A stretch of DNA of 64,000 bases. Source: Pelagihabitans sp965238025 (GTDB lineage Bacteria; Bacteroidota; Bacteroidia; Flavobacteriales; Flavobacteriaceae). The stretch lies in contig OZ250162.1 in NCBI GenBank assembly GCA_965238025.1, positions 1,178,001-1,242,000 on the forward strand, written 5' to 3'. The notes under the pieces were generated by a model. That model saw only the letters and a list, made by a program, of their open reading frames with translations, did no database searches and was not told where the DNA came from. Positions 17,594-26,678 of this stretch are shown one piece after another (the first letter of the stretch is position 1; each line of letters opens with the position of its first letter). Made by a program: the position numbers and the translations under genes.

Positions 17594-19054
17594 TTGAATC
17601 CACTTAAAAAATTGTTCAAGCAAACGGCTATTTATGGCCTGGCAACGGTGCTTCCACGGATGCTTAGCTTTATTTTAGTACCGATTTATACCTCGGTAAT
17701 GGCACCTGGACTCTATGGGGAGGTCAGTATCATATTTGCTTGGTTTGCAATTTTCAATGTATTTCTAGCCTACGGCATGGAAACTGCTTTTTTCCGGTTT
17801 TATAACAAATCAGATAATAAAGATACCGTTGTTTCTACCTCGTTAATTTCATTAGCAGCTACCACCTTAGCTTTCCTTTTAATTACGGCCCTGTTTCAGA
17901 ATAGCTTGGCTGGATTGCTGGGAATAGACCCCAAGTACATTAAATACATTATTTTAATATTAGGGTTGGATGCACTTGTAATTATACCATTCGCATGGCT
18001 TCGTGCTAATGAAAAGCCGACACGCTATGCCATTATCAAAATATTGAATGTGGCCGTAAACCTGGGATTAAACCTTTTCTTCTTAATAGCGCTTCCGAAA
18101 ATGATGGGAAGTAATCCAGATGGATTGTTTTCATGGATTTACAAACCCAATTTTGAGATCTCCTACATCTTTATTTCCATGCTGATTGCCAGCGCAATCA
18201 CATTTTTACTGATGTTGCCCCTATACCTTAAAACCCAATTCAATTTTGACAAAGAGCTATGGAAAGGTATGATTCATTACGCTTGGCCCGTGCTGGTAGC
18301 CGGTATCGCTTTTACCATAAACGAGGTTTTCGACCGTATTCTATTAGAACGGTTGCTTGACCCGGCGGTTGCAGAAAGTAAAGTAGGGATGTATTCTGCA
18401 TGTTACAAACTAGGACTGTTTATGACCCTCTTTGCAACAGCCTTTAGAATGGGAATAGAACCTTTTTTCTTTAGCCATGCCGGTACCGAAAACCCGCAAA
18501 AAGCCTACGCCCAGATTACCAACTATTTTGTGATTTTAGGAAGCGTAATTTTATTAGCCGTGGTGGTTTTTGCCGATGTACTGAAGGTTATTTTTGTTCG
18601 GGATAAGGCTTATTGGGAGGCTATGGATATCGTTCCTTTAATCGTTTTGGCCAGCTTTTTTCTAGGGATTTACCATAACCTTTCCGTCTGGTATAAAGTA
18701 ACTGATAAAACCCGCTATGGTGCTTTTATATCGGTTATTGGAGCGATTATAACGATTGGTATAAACTATGTGTTCATTCCCAAGATCGGTTATATGGCTT
18801 CGGCTATTGCAACCGTTATGGCCTATGGTAGCATGATGGTCATTTCTTATTATTTGGGTAAATCAAGATATCCCGTTCCCTATAATTTTAGGAAGATTAT
18901 TTTTTATATGTCCATCTCCATAGTATTCTCGTTTATATCGTTTTACGTCTTTCATAGAAACCTGATTGTCGGTAGTATTCTATTGGCACTATTCCTCGGA
19001 CTGGTCTATAAGTTGGAAAACGACAAACTAAGACGGATTTTTTTAAGAAAATAG
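17594..19054 (+). CDS. Polysaccharide biosynthesis protein, Wzx-type flippase
   Basis: A 486-residue integral membrane protein with about 14 helices, of the MOP superfamily (Wzx/MurJ-like), which flips lipid-linked sugars across the inner membrane. The start LKKLFKQTAIYGLATVLPRMLSFILVPIYTSVMAPGLYGEVS is typical of the family. The start codon is TTG at 17594, just downstream of a perfect promoter. It heads the envelope cluster that continues with dut, a TPR protein, a DUF4292 lipoprotein and an EnvC-like protein. Confidence 0.92.
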   Translation: MNPLKKLFKQTAIYGLATVLPRMLSFILVPIYTSVMAPGLYGEVSIIFAWFAIFNVFLAYGMETAFFRFYNKSDNKDTVVSTSLISLAATTLAFLLITALFQNSLAGLLGIDPKYIKYIILILGLDALVIIPFAWLRANEKPTRYAIIKILNVAVNLGLNLFFLIALPKMMGSNPDGLFSWIYKPNFEISYIFISMLIASAITFLLMLPLYLKTQFNFDKELWKGMIHYAWPVLVAGIAFTINEVFDRILLERLLDPAVAESKVGMYSACYKLGLFMTLFATAFRMGIEPFFFSHAGTENPQKAYAQITNYFVILGSVILLAVVVFADVLKVIFVRDKAYWEAMDIVPLIVLASFFLGIYHNLSVWYKVTDKTRYGAFISVIGAIITIGINYVFIPKIGYMASAIATVMAYGSMMVISYYLGKSRYPVPYNFRKIIFYMSISIVFSFISFYVFHRNLIVGSILLALFLGLVYKLENDKLRRIFLRK

Positions 19055-19145
19055 GTGATTAGGGACAAGATATAGATTTAGCTAATTGTCCGGCTGGTCG
19101 AAACTCATGCTTCCCTATACACTAAACAAAATTTAAAAATTACAA

Positions 19146-19580
19146 ATGAAAATAGAAGTCATCAACAAATCAAAGCACGCATTACCTCATTACGAAACGG
19201 GGGCCTCCGCGGGAATGGATTTGAGAGCCAATATTTCGGAAACGGTAACGTTACATCCATTAGAACGTGCGATTATCAAAACAGGGCTCTTTATGGCACT
19301 GCCAGTAGGTTTTGAGGCACAAGTCCGCCCAAGAAGTGGTCTCGCGGCTAAAAAGGGTATTACGGTCCTTAACGCACCTGGAACGATCGATGCGGATTAT
19401 AGAGGGGAGATCGGTGTGATTCTTGTGAACTTATCAAACGAACCTTTTATAGTACAAGATGGAGAGCGTATAGCGCAATTGGTGATAGCCAAACATGAAC
19501 AGGCAGAATGGATGGAGGTTAATGAACTGTCCGATACGGCCCGTGGGGCAGGAGGTTTTGGAAGTACTGGTGTAAAATGA
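19146..19580 (+). CDS. dut: dUTP diphosphatase (dUTPase)
   Basis: Hydrolyses dUTP to dUMP and pyrophosphate, which keeps uracil out of DNA and supplies dTMP synthesis. 144 residues, trimeric family. All five motifs are visible: AGMDLRA (22-28), RPRSGLAAKKG, the GTIDADYRGEIGVILVN stretch with the catalytic Asp, GERIAQLVI, and the C-terminal RGAGGFGSTG that closes over the active site. It follows the flippase gene by 91 bp. Confidence 0.97.
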   Translation: MKIEVINKSKHALPHYETGASAGMDLRANISETVTLHPLERAIIKTGLFMALPVGFEAQVRPRSGLAAKKGITVLNAPGTIDADYRGEIGVILVNLSNEPFIVQDGERIAQLVIAKHEQAEWMEVNELSDTARGAGGFGSTGVK

Positions 19581-19657
19581 CATCAAATTAAGGTTTCCAG
19601 TTGTTCGTATTGGAATAATTATTGCGATTTGTTTTCAATCGACCAAAGGCAATTAAG

Positions 19658-20176
19658 ATGGACACCCATGTAAGGAAGTTTTGTTTTGTGTACTTTTTTC
19701 TAACGATTACTGTTTTAGTACACGGGCAAGAGGGAAGCAATGTTGATTTAGACCATATTTATAACAAGTGGGTATATTCGGACTTTGACTCCTATGATGG
19801 GGTCTTGGTCTATAGAAACGAAGCTTTTTTTGAAACAGTTCTTGATTTAGGGGCTAAACCTAAGAGGTGGCGTTTTGCAACCCATAGCAACGTTTTTATA
19901 AACGCTCCCTACAGGAAGCCTAGACCGCAAAGTTTGAGATGGTGTGGGAATGACAAACGTCCGGTTAGTTATCGCAAGCGCTTGTTGAAACCTTCAAGAG
20001 TCGTTGGAGAATGGGAATTAAAGGACGAAAATGGTAAAATCTTATTGGTATTACATTATTACAGGGGCATAAAAGGGGAAGCATTTGAGTTGGAGAGATC
20101 TGTTACCTATCAGATTATACATTTGGAAAAGAATTTGATGGAATTAACAATAATAGATAGAGTTAATGTCCTATAA
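19658..20176 (+). CDS. Small secreted protein of unknown function, copy 1
   Basis: A 172-residue protein with a signal peptide (MDTHVRKFCFVYFFLTITVLVHGQ). I recognise no family. It shares with the next gene a layout of an early W in NKWVYSD, a central RWCGND, and a late VTYQIIHLEKNLMELTI, so the two are tandem paralogues. A TTG at 19622 is in frame, but the ATG at 19658 gives a cleaner signal sequence. A lipocalin-like beta fold is possible but unproved. It sits between dut and the TPR gene, as an insertion in a cluster otherwise common in flavobacteria. Confidence 0.75.
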   Translation: MDTHVRKFCFVYFFLTITVLVHGQEGSNVDLDHIYNKWVYSDFDSYDGVLVYRNEAFFETVLDLGAKPKRWRFATHSNVFINAPYRKPRPQSLRWCGNDKRPVSYRKRLLKPSRVVGEWELKDENGKILLVLHYYRGIKGEAFELERSVTYQIIHLEKNLMELTIIDRVNVL

Positions 20177-20177
20177 C

Positions 20178-20645
20178 ATGCTTAAGAAAATAGGAATGAT
20201 TATAGCCTTGGGAGTTTTTTTGGCTCCTGAAATTGGATATTCCCAAGAAACTAACCTTAGTCATTTATTTCGAGACTGGGCAATTTCCCATAACGAGTCA
20301 ACAGATGATATTATAATTTTGAGAAATTCAAGAGACATCAATTTTTTAAATGAGGAAGACCGTAAGGCCGTTTATAACTTTGCAATTGCCAAAGACTCGA
20401 TTATCTATTCCGAGCCGATCAATAATAGACTACATGGGTGGTGCGGCAATGGGTTTAGCCGTAATCCGGGCAAGGAAATCTGGACATTCAGTTATGACAA
20501 AAAAGAACTAAGGTATGGCATATATCTTGAGGAAGAAGGGGGCGAAAAGACCCCATTTTACTCAGTTACCTACCAAATTATGAGTATCAGCAAAAAATTT
20601 CTAAAACTCCGTGTAAAAAAAGAATTTTATCAAGGAGTGGAATAA
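20178..20645 (+). CDS. Small secreted protein of unknown function, copy 2
   Basis: A 155-residue paralogue of the preceding protein. Signal peptide MLKKIGMIIALGVFLAPEIGYSQ, then RDWAISHNE, a central HGWCGNGF and a late SVTYQIMSISKKFLKLRVK, in the same order as copy 1. An ATG at 20166, overlapping the end of copy 1, would add four residues; the ATG at 20178 right after the stop of copy 1 gives a standard signal peptide and is preferred. Followed by the TPR gene after 6 bp, so cotranscribed. Function unknown. Confidence 0.75.
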   Translation: MLKKIGMIIALGVFLAPEIGYSQETNLSHLFRDWAISHNESTDDIIILRNSRDINFLNEEDRKAVYNFAIAKDSIIYSEPINNRLHGWCGNGFSRNPGKEIWTFSYDKKELRYGIYLEEEGGEKTPFYSVTYQIMSISKKFLKLRVKKEFYQGVE

Positions 20646-20651
20646 GAGCCT

Positions 20652-21593
20652 ATGAAAGACAGATTAACCATATTTACTTTAGCAGCCCTGATTTCGTTGT
20701 CGCTGGTTTCTGCCCAAGAAACCAATCCTGAAATACGGGAAACAGAAAGTGCGGAAGTCTCCCTTGAGGAATATTCCGATGCTTTTCAGGAACACTTTTT
20801 TGAAGCGTTAAAACAAAAGGGTATTGAAAACTACGACAAGGCTACAAATCTCTTATTGGAATGCAAACGTTTGGACGCTGACAACAGGGTTATCGACCAT
20901 GAATTGGCCAAAGTATACCTCAAGGATAAAAAATATCCACTGGCCGAAGACCACGCAATTACAGCGCTTAACGCAGAACCTGAAAACCTTTGGTACCTAA
21001 ATACTTTGGTAAACATAATTCAAGTACAAAGTGGTTCGTTCAATAGTGTACTTGCCAGAATCCCTTATAATAATTCCAAATTAAAAGAAAATTTGGCATT
21101 GGTCTATTACCAAAATCGGAACTATGTCGCTGCTCAAAATGTACTTAGGGAAGTTGCGAAATCGGCATTTAGCCAAGAGCTCACCCTAAAGGTGAATGAC
21201 TCTATAGAAAAGCAAAGGTCAAAAATCACAAATAATGCACCCTCAAAGAATACAGATTCCGGTTCAAATGATGATGACCCTATGAAGGAATATAAGAATC
21301 GCATTACCGAATTGATGGATGCCAACAGCACTACCTTGTTACAACATGTTTCTGCCGAGGCCTTGGAAGCCTACCCTTCCCAACCCTTTTTTTATTATGC
21401 CAATGGCTTCGCCCTAAATAAAAATGACAACCCCAAGGCTGCAATTCCAATCCTTGAGGCTGCTTTGGATTATATGTTGGATGATGCTTCACTTGCCAAC
21501 AAAATCTATAAAGAATTATCCGATGCCTATCTGGCAACCAACAACCCAGAAAAGGCGAATATGTACCTTAGTAAGATTAAATCTGGATTTTAG
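20652..21593 (+). CDS. TPR-repeat exported protein
   Basis: A 313-residue protein with an N-terminal signal (MKDRLTIFTLAALISLSLVSAQ) and TPR units through the chain, for example ALKQKGIENYDKATNLLLECKRLDAD, ELAKVYLKDKKYPLAEDHAITALNAEP and a C-terminal LSDAYLATNNPEKANMYLSKI. A low-complexity linker with Asn/Ser/Asp (about 190-215) parts two TPR blocks. It is likely a periplasmic scaffold. Its position just before the DUF4292 lipoprotein and EnvC-like genes is common in flavobacteria and suggests an envelope role. Confidence 0.85.
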   Translation: MKDRLTIFTLAALISLSLVSAQETNPEIRETESAEVSLEEYSDAFQEHFFEALKQKGIENYDKATNLLLECKRLDADNRVIDHELAKVYLKDKKYPLAEDHAITALNAEPENLWYLNTLVNIIQVQSGSFNSVLARIPYNNSKLKENLALVYYQNRNYVAAQNVLREVAKSAFSQELTLKVNDSIEKQRSKITNNAPSKNTDSGSNDDDPMKEYKNRITELMDANSTTLLQHVSAEALEAYPSQPFFYYANGFALNKNDNPKAAIPILEAALDYMLDDASLANKIYKELSDAYLATNNPEKANMYLSKIKSGF

Positions 21594-21596
21594 CAA

Positions 21597-22394
21597 ATGA
21601 TACAAATTTTCACAATGGTTAAACAAAGTATAGGAATAGCATTGTTGTTTGTCTTTGTTGTTTCCTGCAAAACAAAAAAGGTGGTGACAGATGGAAAAGT
21701 AAATAGTGATTTGACCGCCAAAACGATTATCAAAGAACATTACGAGAATGAGCTGGATTTTAAGACTGTAAGAGGTAAATTGAAAATAGACTACGCCGAT
21801 GGCAAAACAGAACAAAGCGTTCCCCTGACCTTACGAATGGAAAAGGATAAGGCAATTTGGGTGAGCGCACCCTTGGGAATTGTAAAGGCGTATATTACTC
21901 CAGGAAGGGTTACCTTCTACAACAAGTTACAAAGCGAATACTTTGATGGGGATTTTACCTTCTTAAGCAATATGTTGGGCACCGAATTAGACTTTGAACA
22001 GGTTCAAAACCTATTATTGGGACAAGCGCTACTAAATTTAAAGGACGAAAAATATGATGCACTGGTTACAGGAGATACCTACCAATTGAAACCTAGAAAA
22101 GCAGCGGAATTGTTCAAAATTCTATTTAAAATCGAACCAAAAAACTTTAAAATAGCGTCACAGCAATTGTCACAGCCTTTGAAAAAAAGATTGCTGCAAA
22201 TCAATTATAAAAATTATCAAAAAGTAGAAGACTGGGTGCTTCCCAACCAAATCGCAATTGCTGCGACCGATGGAGATACACGAAGTACAATTGATATTGA
22301 ATACCGCAATATCGAGTTTGATCGGGAATTGAGATTTCCGTATAAAATACCGAATGGATATAAAAAAATCGTTTTGAAGAAAATTGATTTATAG
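21597..22394 (+). CDS. DUF4292 lipoprotein
   Basis: A 265-residue lipoprotein with lipobox FVVSC and a Lys-rich mature start (CKTKKVV). The body (TVRGKLKIDYADGKTEQSVPLTLRMEKDKAIWVSAPLGIVKAYITPGRVTFYNK) matches DUF4292, a LolA/LolB-like half-barrel family in Bacteroidota, so it may bind lipid or lipoprotein in the periplasm; this is inference. Two ATGs are possible, at 21597 and 21615; the second gives a more usual signal length. It overlaps the start of the next gene by 11 bp. Confidence 0.87.
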   Translation: MIQIFTMVKQSIGIALLFVFVVSCKTKKVVTDGKVNSDLTAKTIIKEHYENELDFKTVRGKLKIDYADGKTEQSVPLTLRMEKDKAIWVSAPLGIVKAYITPGRVTFYNKLQSEYFDGDFTFLSNMLGTELDFEQVQNLLLGQALLNLKDEKYDALVTGDTYQLKPRKAAELFKILFKIEPKNFKIASQQLSQPLKKRLLQINYKNYQKVEDWVLPNQIAIAATDGDTRSTIDIEYRNIEFDRELRFPYKIPNGYKKIVLKKIDL

Positions 22395-23616
22395 GAAGCC
22401 ACATATCGTCAGTATAGCCATTATATTGTTCCTATTGGCAGGGAGCACTATTTACGCCCAAACAGGTGAACAAAAGGCTTTAGAAGCCAAAAGAGATCGC
22501 CTGCAAAAGGAAATAAACGAAATCAATCGCCTGCTTTTTACAAAAAAGAAGGAAAGGGGAACCGTACTTGATCAGATGGAAGCCTTGGATAAAAAGATCA
22601 ACGTAAGGCAGCAGCTAATTAAGGTAACCAATCAACAATCGAACCTACTCAATAGAAAGATCAATGCCAACGTTCGTAATATTTCCAAGCTTCGCAAAGA
22701 CCTGACTTCCCTGAAAGAAGAATACGCTAGTATTATTCAAAAATCATATCAGAATAGGTCGCAACAGAATAGATTATTATTTCTTTTATCCTCACAAAGC
22801 TTTTTTCAGGCCTTCAAACGCCTGCAGTATATGAAGCAGTATACCGACTACCGACGTGAACAGGGAGAACAGATTCTTGTAAAAACCGATGAACTGACCC
22901 AACTCAATACCGATCTCGTTGATCAGCGTAAGGAAAAGGATAGGCTAGTTGCTCAAAATAAAAAGGCGAAAGCCCAGATGATGCGCGAAATGAAAACCCA
23001 AAAGGAATTACTTGGTACCATTCGAAAAAATGAAGACCAGTATGCCGCAGAGGTAGGGAAAAAGAAAAAAGAAGCTCGAAAAATAGATAGGCAAATAGAC
23101 GACCTTATAAAAAAAGCGATTCTTGCATCAAATAAAAGGTCAGGGGATAAGACCAGAAACCTATCGAAATTTGTTTTGACGCCAGAAGCTACCATCATTG
23201 CCAATAATTTTTCGGCTAATAAAGGGCGATTGATCTGGCCGGTGGAAAAAGGAATCAAGAGTCAAGGTTTCGGTGTGTATAGTGACCCTGTATATCCGGG
23301 AATAAAACACGAGAGCAATGGGGTGATTATAGCGACCGATGAGGGCGCAAGAGCCAGGTCCATCTTTAAGGGAGAAGTTATTGCTATCCTTTCAGTTCCT
23401 GGCGGGAATAAAGGCGTACAGGTCAAACACGGGAATTATATCAGTACCTACTATAACTTATCTGAAGTTTATGTTCAAAAGGGGGATAAAGTAGATGTTA
23501 AAACAGAACTTGGACAGATTTATACCAATCGGTCTAATAGCCAGACCCGCCTTAAATTCTACCTTTACGAAGATACTGATAAGCTCAATCCTGAGGAGTG
23601 GCTGTATCTTTTATAG
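22384..23616 (+). CDS. EnvC-like murein hydrolase activator with degenerate LytM domain
   Basis: A 410-residue periplasmic protein: signal peptide ending near Gln25, long coiled coil (about 26-250), and a C-terminal M23/LytM fold (about 290-405). The LytM zinc residues are largely lost: HESNGVIIA lacks the Asp of the usual HxGIDIA, and the HxH of active enzymes is changed to YYNLSE. That pattern fits EnvC/NlpD-type activators that switch on cell-wall amidases at division rather than cutting themselves. The TTG start at 22384 overlaps the DUF4292 gene, so translation is coupled. Confidence 0.88.
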   Translation: MIYRKPHIVSIAIILFLLAGSTIYAQTGEQKALEAKRDRLQKEINEINRLLFTKKKERGTVLDQMEALDKKINVRQQLIKVTNQQSNLLNRKINANVRNISKLRKDLTSLKEEYASIIQKSYQNRSQQNRLLFLLSSQSFFQAFKRLQYMKQYTDYRREQGEQILVKTDELTQLNTDLVDQRKEKDRLVAQNKKAKAQMMREMKTQKELLGTIRKNEDQYAAEVGKKKKEARKIDRQIDDLIKKAILASNKRSGDKTRNLSKFVLTPEATIIANNFSANKGRLIWPVEKGIKSQGFGVYSDPVYPGIKHESNGVIIATDEGARARSIFKGEVIAILSVPGGNKGVQVKHGNYISTYYNLSEVYVQKGDKVDVKTELGQIYTNRSNSQTRLKFYLYEDTDKLNPEEWLYLL

Positions 23617-23634
23617 GTGAATTTAAGTGAGCCG

Positions 23635-24153
23635 TCACTCATCGCCTACAAAAAGTGCTCGCAGTTCTGTAGCTTCGGCAGGGTTAATTTTCCCGGCAAG
23701 TACAAGGCTTAGTTGCCTGCGTCGCAGCGCGGCATTAAAGCGCTCCTTTTCCAACTCGGTTTCCGGCTCCAATGGGGGCACTTTTGAAGGTTTTCCGGTT
23801 TCGTCTAAAGAAACAAAGGTATAAATACCCTCATTGGCTTTGGAGCGTTTACCGTCCAAACGATTCTCGATCCAAACATCTATAAAAATTTCCATGGAAG
23901 TTGAGAAGGCCCTGGAAACAGCGGCCTCTACAGTAACAACGCTTCCTAACGGCACAGCCTGCGTAAAGGCCACATGGTTGACGGAAGCCGTAACTGTGAT
24001 ACCACCACTATGTCTCCCCGCTGCAATACTCGCGGCACGATCCATACGTGCCAATAATTCACCCCCAAAAAGGTTTTTAAGGATATTCGTTTCACCGGGG
24101 AGCACAATATCCGTCATTATCGTACGTGAATCACTAGGGTTTTTGGCTTTCAT
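23635..24153 (-). CDS. Acyl-CoA thioesterase, hotdog fold (YciA/BFIT type)
   Basis: Hydrolyses acyl-CoA to free acid and CoA. 172 residues with one hotdog domain. The catalytic region LKNLFGGELLARMDRAASIAAGRHSGG has the conserved Gly-Gly and Asp, followed by TVTASVNHVAFTQAVPLGSVVTVEAAV, which is typical. An open frame reaches a TTG at 24171, but that lies within the -7 promoter element (24169-24176), so the ATG at 24153 is the start. It is convergent with the EnvC-like gene, 18 bp apart. Confidence 0.9.
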   Translation of the reverse strand: MKAKNPSDSRTIMTDIVLPGETNILKNLFGGELLARMDRAASIAAGRHSGGITVTASVNHVAFTQAVPLGSVVTVEAAVSRAFSTSMEIFIDVWIENRLDGKRSKANEGIYTFVSLDETGKPSKVPPLEPETELEKERFNAALRRRQLSLVLAGKINPAEATELRALFVGDE

Positions 24154-24168
24154 GTTAGAAATTTTGGG

Positions 24169-24200
24169 CAAAGGTAGTGAACTTGTTTTGGGCTTTCAAA
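24169..24200 (-). promoter_or_regulatory. Promoter of the thioesterase gene
   Basis: On the minus strand TTTG (24200-24197), 20 bases, then TACCTTTG (24176-24169). Good match to the Bacteroidota promoter; it places transcription start about 10 bases before the ATG at 24153. Confidence 0.75.
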
Positions 24201-24232
24201 ACTGAATAATCAGCGTAAAAAAAGAAATGGGA

Positions 24233-25207
24233 TTAGCGTACCGATTTTAACCAAGCATCACTAGAGTGACCACGTTTAATGGCTTTTAAGGCGCGTAATG
24301 CCCTTTTAGAGTCGCTGTAACTTTCATAAGCGACCATGTGAAGACCAAATTTATTAGTGCCGATATAAGAAGGTTCAAACCCCCTTCTTTTTAGTTGTCG
24401 GATTTTTTTGTCGGCGTTTTTCCTAAAACGAAACGCTCCGGCAATAATGTGATGTATTTTTTGACCTTTAGCAGGCATTTTCACCGTTTCCTTTTCGGTT
24501 GTTGTAACATCTAAATTTAAAACGGGGAGTTCTAGAGGAGTCGTATCGAAAAAAGTTGCTTCTTGTATATGTTTTGTGACTTGTTCCTCAGCCTCTTCTA
24601 ATGCCAACTGCTCTCGTTCAAGTCCATTTTGATAGGTCTTATAGCCGGTTAATCCTGTACTTAGGGCGAGTAGAAAAATGGCGGCATACTTCAAATACGG
24701 CCTTAAGGAATGTTCTTTTCGGGTTTCTGGGGTAATGGTAAACGGAATCTTTTCCTCTAGCTCGACCACTTGCTCTTTTAAGACTTCTCGTGTGACTGGG
24801 CTTGAAACAAAGGGGGTCAACCCAAAGGAAGAGGTCAGGTAATTTACCTTTTCAGAGGGTTGAAATTGAATCTTCCCATCCTCATTTCTCCAAAGCTCGC
24901 CAAGATTAGCAAAATATAGGGTATCACCATTTTTCAACTGCGTTTTCCACTGGTCAACAACTTCATTGACCGAGCGTAATACGGCTTCATACCCCTTTTT
25001 CTCGGCCTGGGCGATATACGAAACCAATAAACCGTCATTGGAGGTCAATTGTTTATTGAAGGAAACAACCTTTGTGGGGGGATAAAAAGTACTGGATGCC
25101 TTGTGTAGCCTCGCAGATTTCTTTTGGGTAAGGAATGCGCCAAAGCCCGGAACAACAACACAGTTGTAACGGTACAGCAATTCATTTAGATAGTGTTCTA
25201 ATCCCAT
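24233..25207 (-). CDS. HU-CCDC81 and SPOR domain protein
   Basis: A 324-residue protein joining a cytoplasmic and a periplasmic domain. Residues 1-135 resemble the HU-CCDC81 domains (YNCVVVPGFGAFLTQ, then GLLVSYIA and the beta arm region with NGDTLYFANLGEL), related to HU-type DNA-binding folds. One membrane helix lies at about 171-188 (LKYAAIFLLALSTGLTGY). Residues 250-320 are a SPOR domain (HHIIAGAFRFRKNADKKIRQLKRRGFEPSYIG), which binds denuded glycan strands at division sites. This suggests a bridge between nucleoid and septal wall. The ATG at 25207 is preferred to the TTG at 25210. Confidence 0.88.
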   Translation of the reverse strand: MGLEHYLNELLYRYNCVVVPGFGAFLTQKKSARLHKASSTFYPPTKVVSFNKQLTSNDGLLVSYIAQAEKKGYEAVLRSVNEVVDQWKTQLKNGDTLYFANLGELWRNEDGKIQFQPSEKVNYLTSSFGLTPFVSSPVTREVLKEQVVELEEKIPFTITPETRKEHSLRPYLKYAAIFLLALSTGLTGYKTYQNGLEREQLALEEAEEQVTKHIQEATFFDTTPLELPVLNLDVTTTEKETVKMPAKGQKIHHIIAGAFRFRKNADKKIRQLKRRGFEPSYIGTNKFGLHMVAYESYSDSKRALRALKAIKRGHSSDAWLKSVR

Positions 25208-25312
25208 CAAGACAAATATGAAAAAAATAGCGGGGTTTTAAAGCCTTGCCCTTTACTTTTTATTAACATTATATTTTATGTATTTTGTGAATAACTAAGA
25301 GCCATAACCTAA

Positions 25313-26416
25313 ATGACGGAGAATGAATTGATTGCCGTATTACGACTTCAAAGTGCGCCAAATATAGGGGACCTAACGGCGAAAAAACTAATTGCTCATT
25401 GCGGCAGTCCAGAAGCCATTTTTAGGGATAAAGCGCGGCAACTCCAAAAAATAGATGGCATAGGCACTTTTACCATAAGAGGTCTATTTGATGCGGAACA
25501 TCTCAAGGCTGCCGAGGCGGAGTATCGTTATATCACGGATAATGATATTGCACATTCTTATTTTACCGATACTGACTACCCCAATTACTTAAAACATTGC
25601 ATTGATGGCCCCGTGCTGCTTTTTAAAAGGGGAAATATAGCCTTAAAAGGGCGAAAGATCATTAGCATTGTTGGCACGCGAAGTATTACGAGCTACGGGG
25701 CAGCAGCTTGTGAGGAATTGGTTGAAGCGCTAGCCCCTTTAAACCCCATAATCGTTAGCGGACTTGCCTATGGGGTAGATATTTGTGCACAGCGGGCAGC
25801 CATAAAAAATGGGCTGCAAACTATAGGCTGTCTGGCACATGGCCTTAATCAGATATATCCGAAGGTACATGCAAAATATAGGAATGATATTGAAAGAAAT
25901 GGCGGTTTTCTGACCGAATTTTGGAGTACCAGCAATCCGGATAGGGAGAATTTTTTAAAAAGGAACCGTATTATAGCCGGAATGACAGAAGCTACTGTTG
26001 TTATTGAATCTGCGGAGAAAGGAGGTAGTTTGGTCACTGCTGATATTGCGAATAGCTACAATCGCGATGTTTTTGCCATCCCCGGACGCGCCAAGGACAA
26101 GTACAGTTTGGGCTGCAATAACCTGATAAAACAGCAAAAGGCGCATATGATGACTTCCGCGGCAGATCTACTTTATATGCTGGGATGGGATTTAGAAGAA
26201 CCAGAAAAAAAATCAGTGCAAAAACAGCTTTTTGTAGACCTTGATGATACCGAACAAGCCATTTATAAGTACCTCCAAAAGAATGGAAAACAACAGTTGG
26301 ATAACATTGCCCTTGAATGTAAATTGCCAATTTTTAAGGTATCATCCACCTTGTTAAATATGGAAATGAAAGGTGTTATACGCCCATTGCCCGGGAAGTT
26401 ATTCGAGGCAATCTAA
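25313..26416 (+). CDS. dprA: DNA-processing protein DprA
   Basis: Single-strand DNA-binding protein that loads RecA during natural transformation. 367 residues: N-terminal helix-hairpin-helix part (LIAHCGSPEAIF, KIDGIGTFTIRGL), then the Rossmann-like DprA core (IVGTRSITSYG, IVSGLAYGVDICAQRAAIKNG, NRIIAGMTEATVVIESAEKGGSLVTADIANSYNRDVFAIPG), then a C-terminal winged helix (about 305-367). Complete. Recombinase recA lies 6 kb away but is not in the same operon. Confidence 0.96.
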   Translation: MTENELIAVLRLQSAPNIGDLTAKKLIAHCGSPEAIFRDKARQLQKIDGIGTFTIRGLFDAEHLKAAEAEYRYITDNDIAHSYFTDTDYPNYLKHCIDGPVLLFKRGNIALKGRKIISIVGTRSITSYGAAACEELVEALAPLNPIIVSGLAYGVDICAQRAAIKNGLQTIGCLAHGLNQIYPKVHAKYRNDIERNGGFLTEFWSTSNPDRENFLKRNRIIAGMTEATVVIESAEKGGSLVTADIANSYNRDVFAIPGRAKDKYSLGCNNLIKQQKAHMMTSAADLLYMLGWDLEEPEKKSVQKQLFVDLDDTEQAIYKYLQKNGKQQLDNIALECKLPIFKVSSTLLNMEMKGVIRPLPGKLFEAI

Positions 26417-26443
26417 AAGGACAAAAACCCATGGGTTGATTTA

Positions 26444-26605
26444 ACCGACCAAGCGGTCTGTTTGCCCAGAACACCCTTTAAAACAGCTATAAACAAGAGT
26501 GTTGGTCAATAAAACCTATTGGCGAGTAGGCAGTTCCTCTTTAAAGTAGATGTCTTTACAACTGGGGACTTCCTCCAAGTTGGCCTAACCGACCAGACAG
26601 TTTGT
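26444..26605. promoter_or_regulatory. Pair of 18-bp dyads, locus B (operator-like)
   Basis: The 262-bp gap 26417-26678 has ACCGACCAAGCGGTCTGT at 26444-26461 and ACCGACCAGACAGTTTGT at 26588-26605, 144 bp apart. Both fit ACMRACY-N4-RGTYKGT. Just upstream is the 12-bp palindrome AACCCATGGGTT (26426-26437). The second dyad is 73 bp before the FKBP start. Related pairs are at 5197-5339 and 53977-54100. Confidence 0.55.
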
Positions 26606-26678
26606 TCTTTGATTTGCGGGTGCATTTTAAAAGAGTTAGTATCTTGCCATCAAGTAGAATATTTTAATACTGCAGTTA

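Noticed and set aside
23834..24205. 123-codon plus-strand frame opposite the thioesterase gene
   Set aside because: Shadow of the hotdog domain; the minus-strand gene has clear family motifs and its own promoter.
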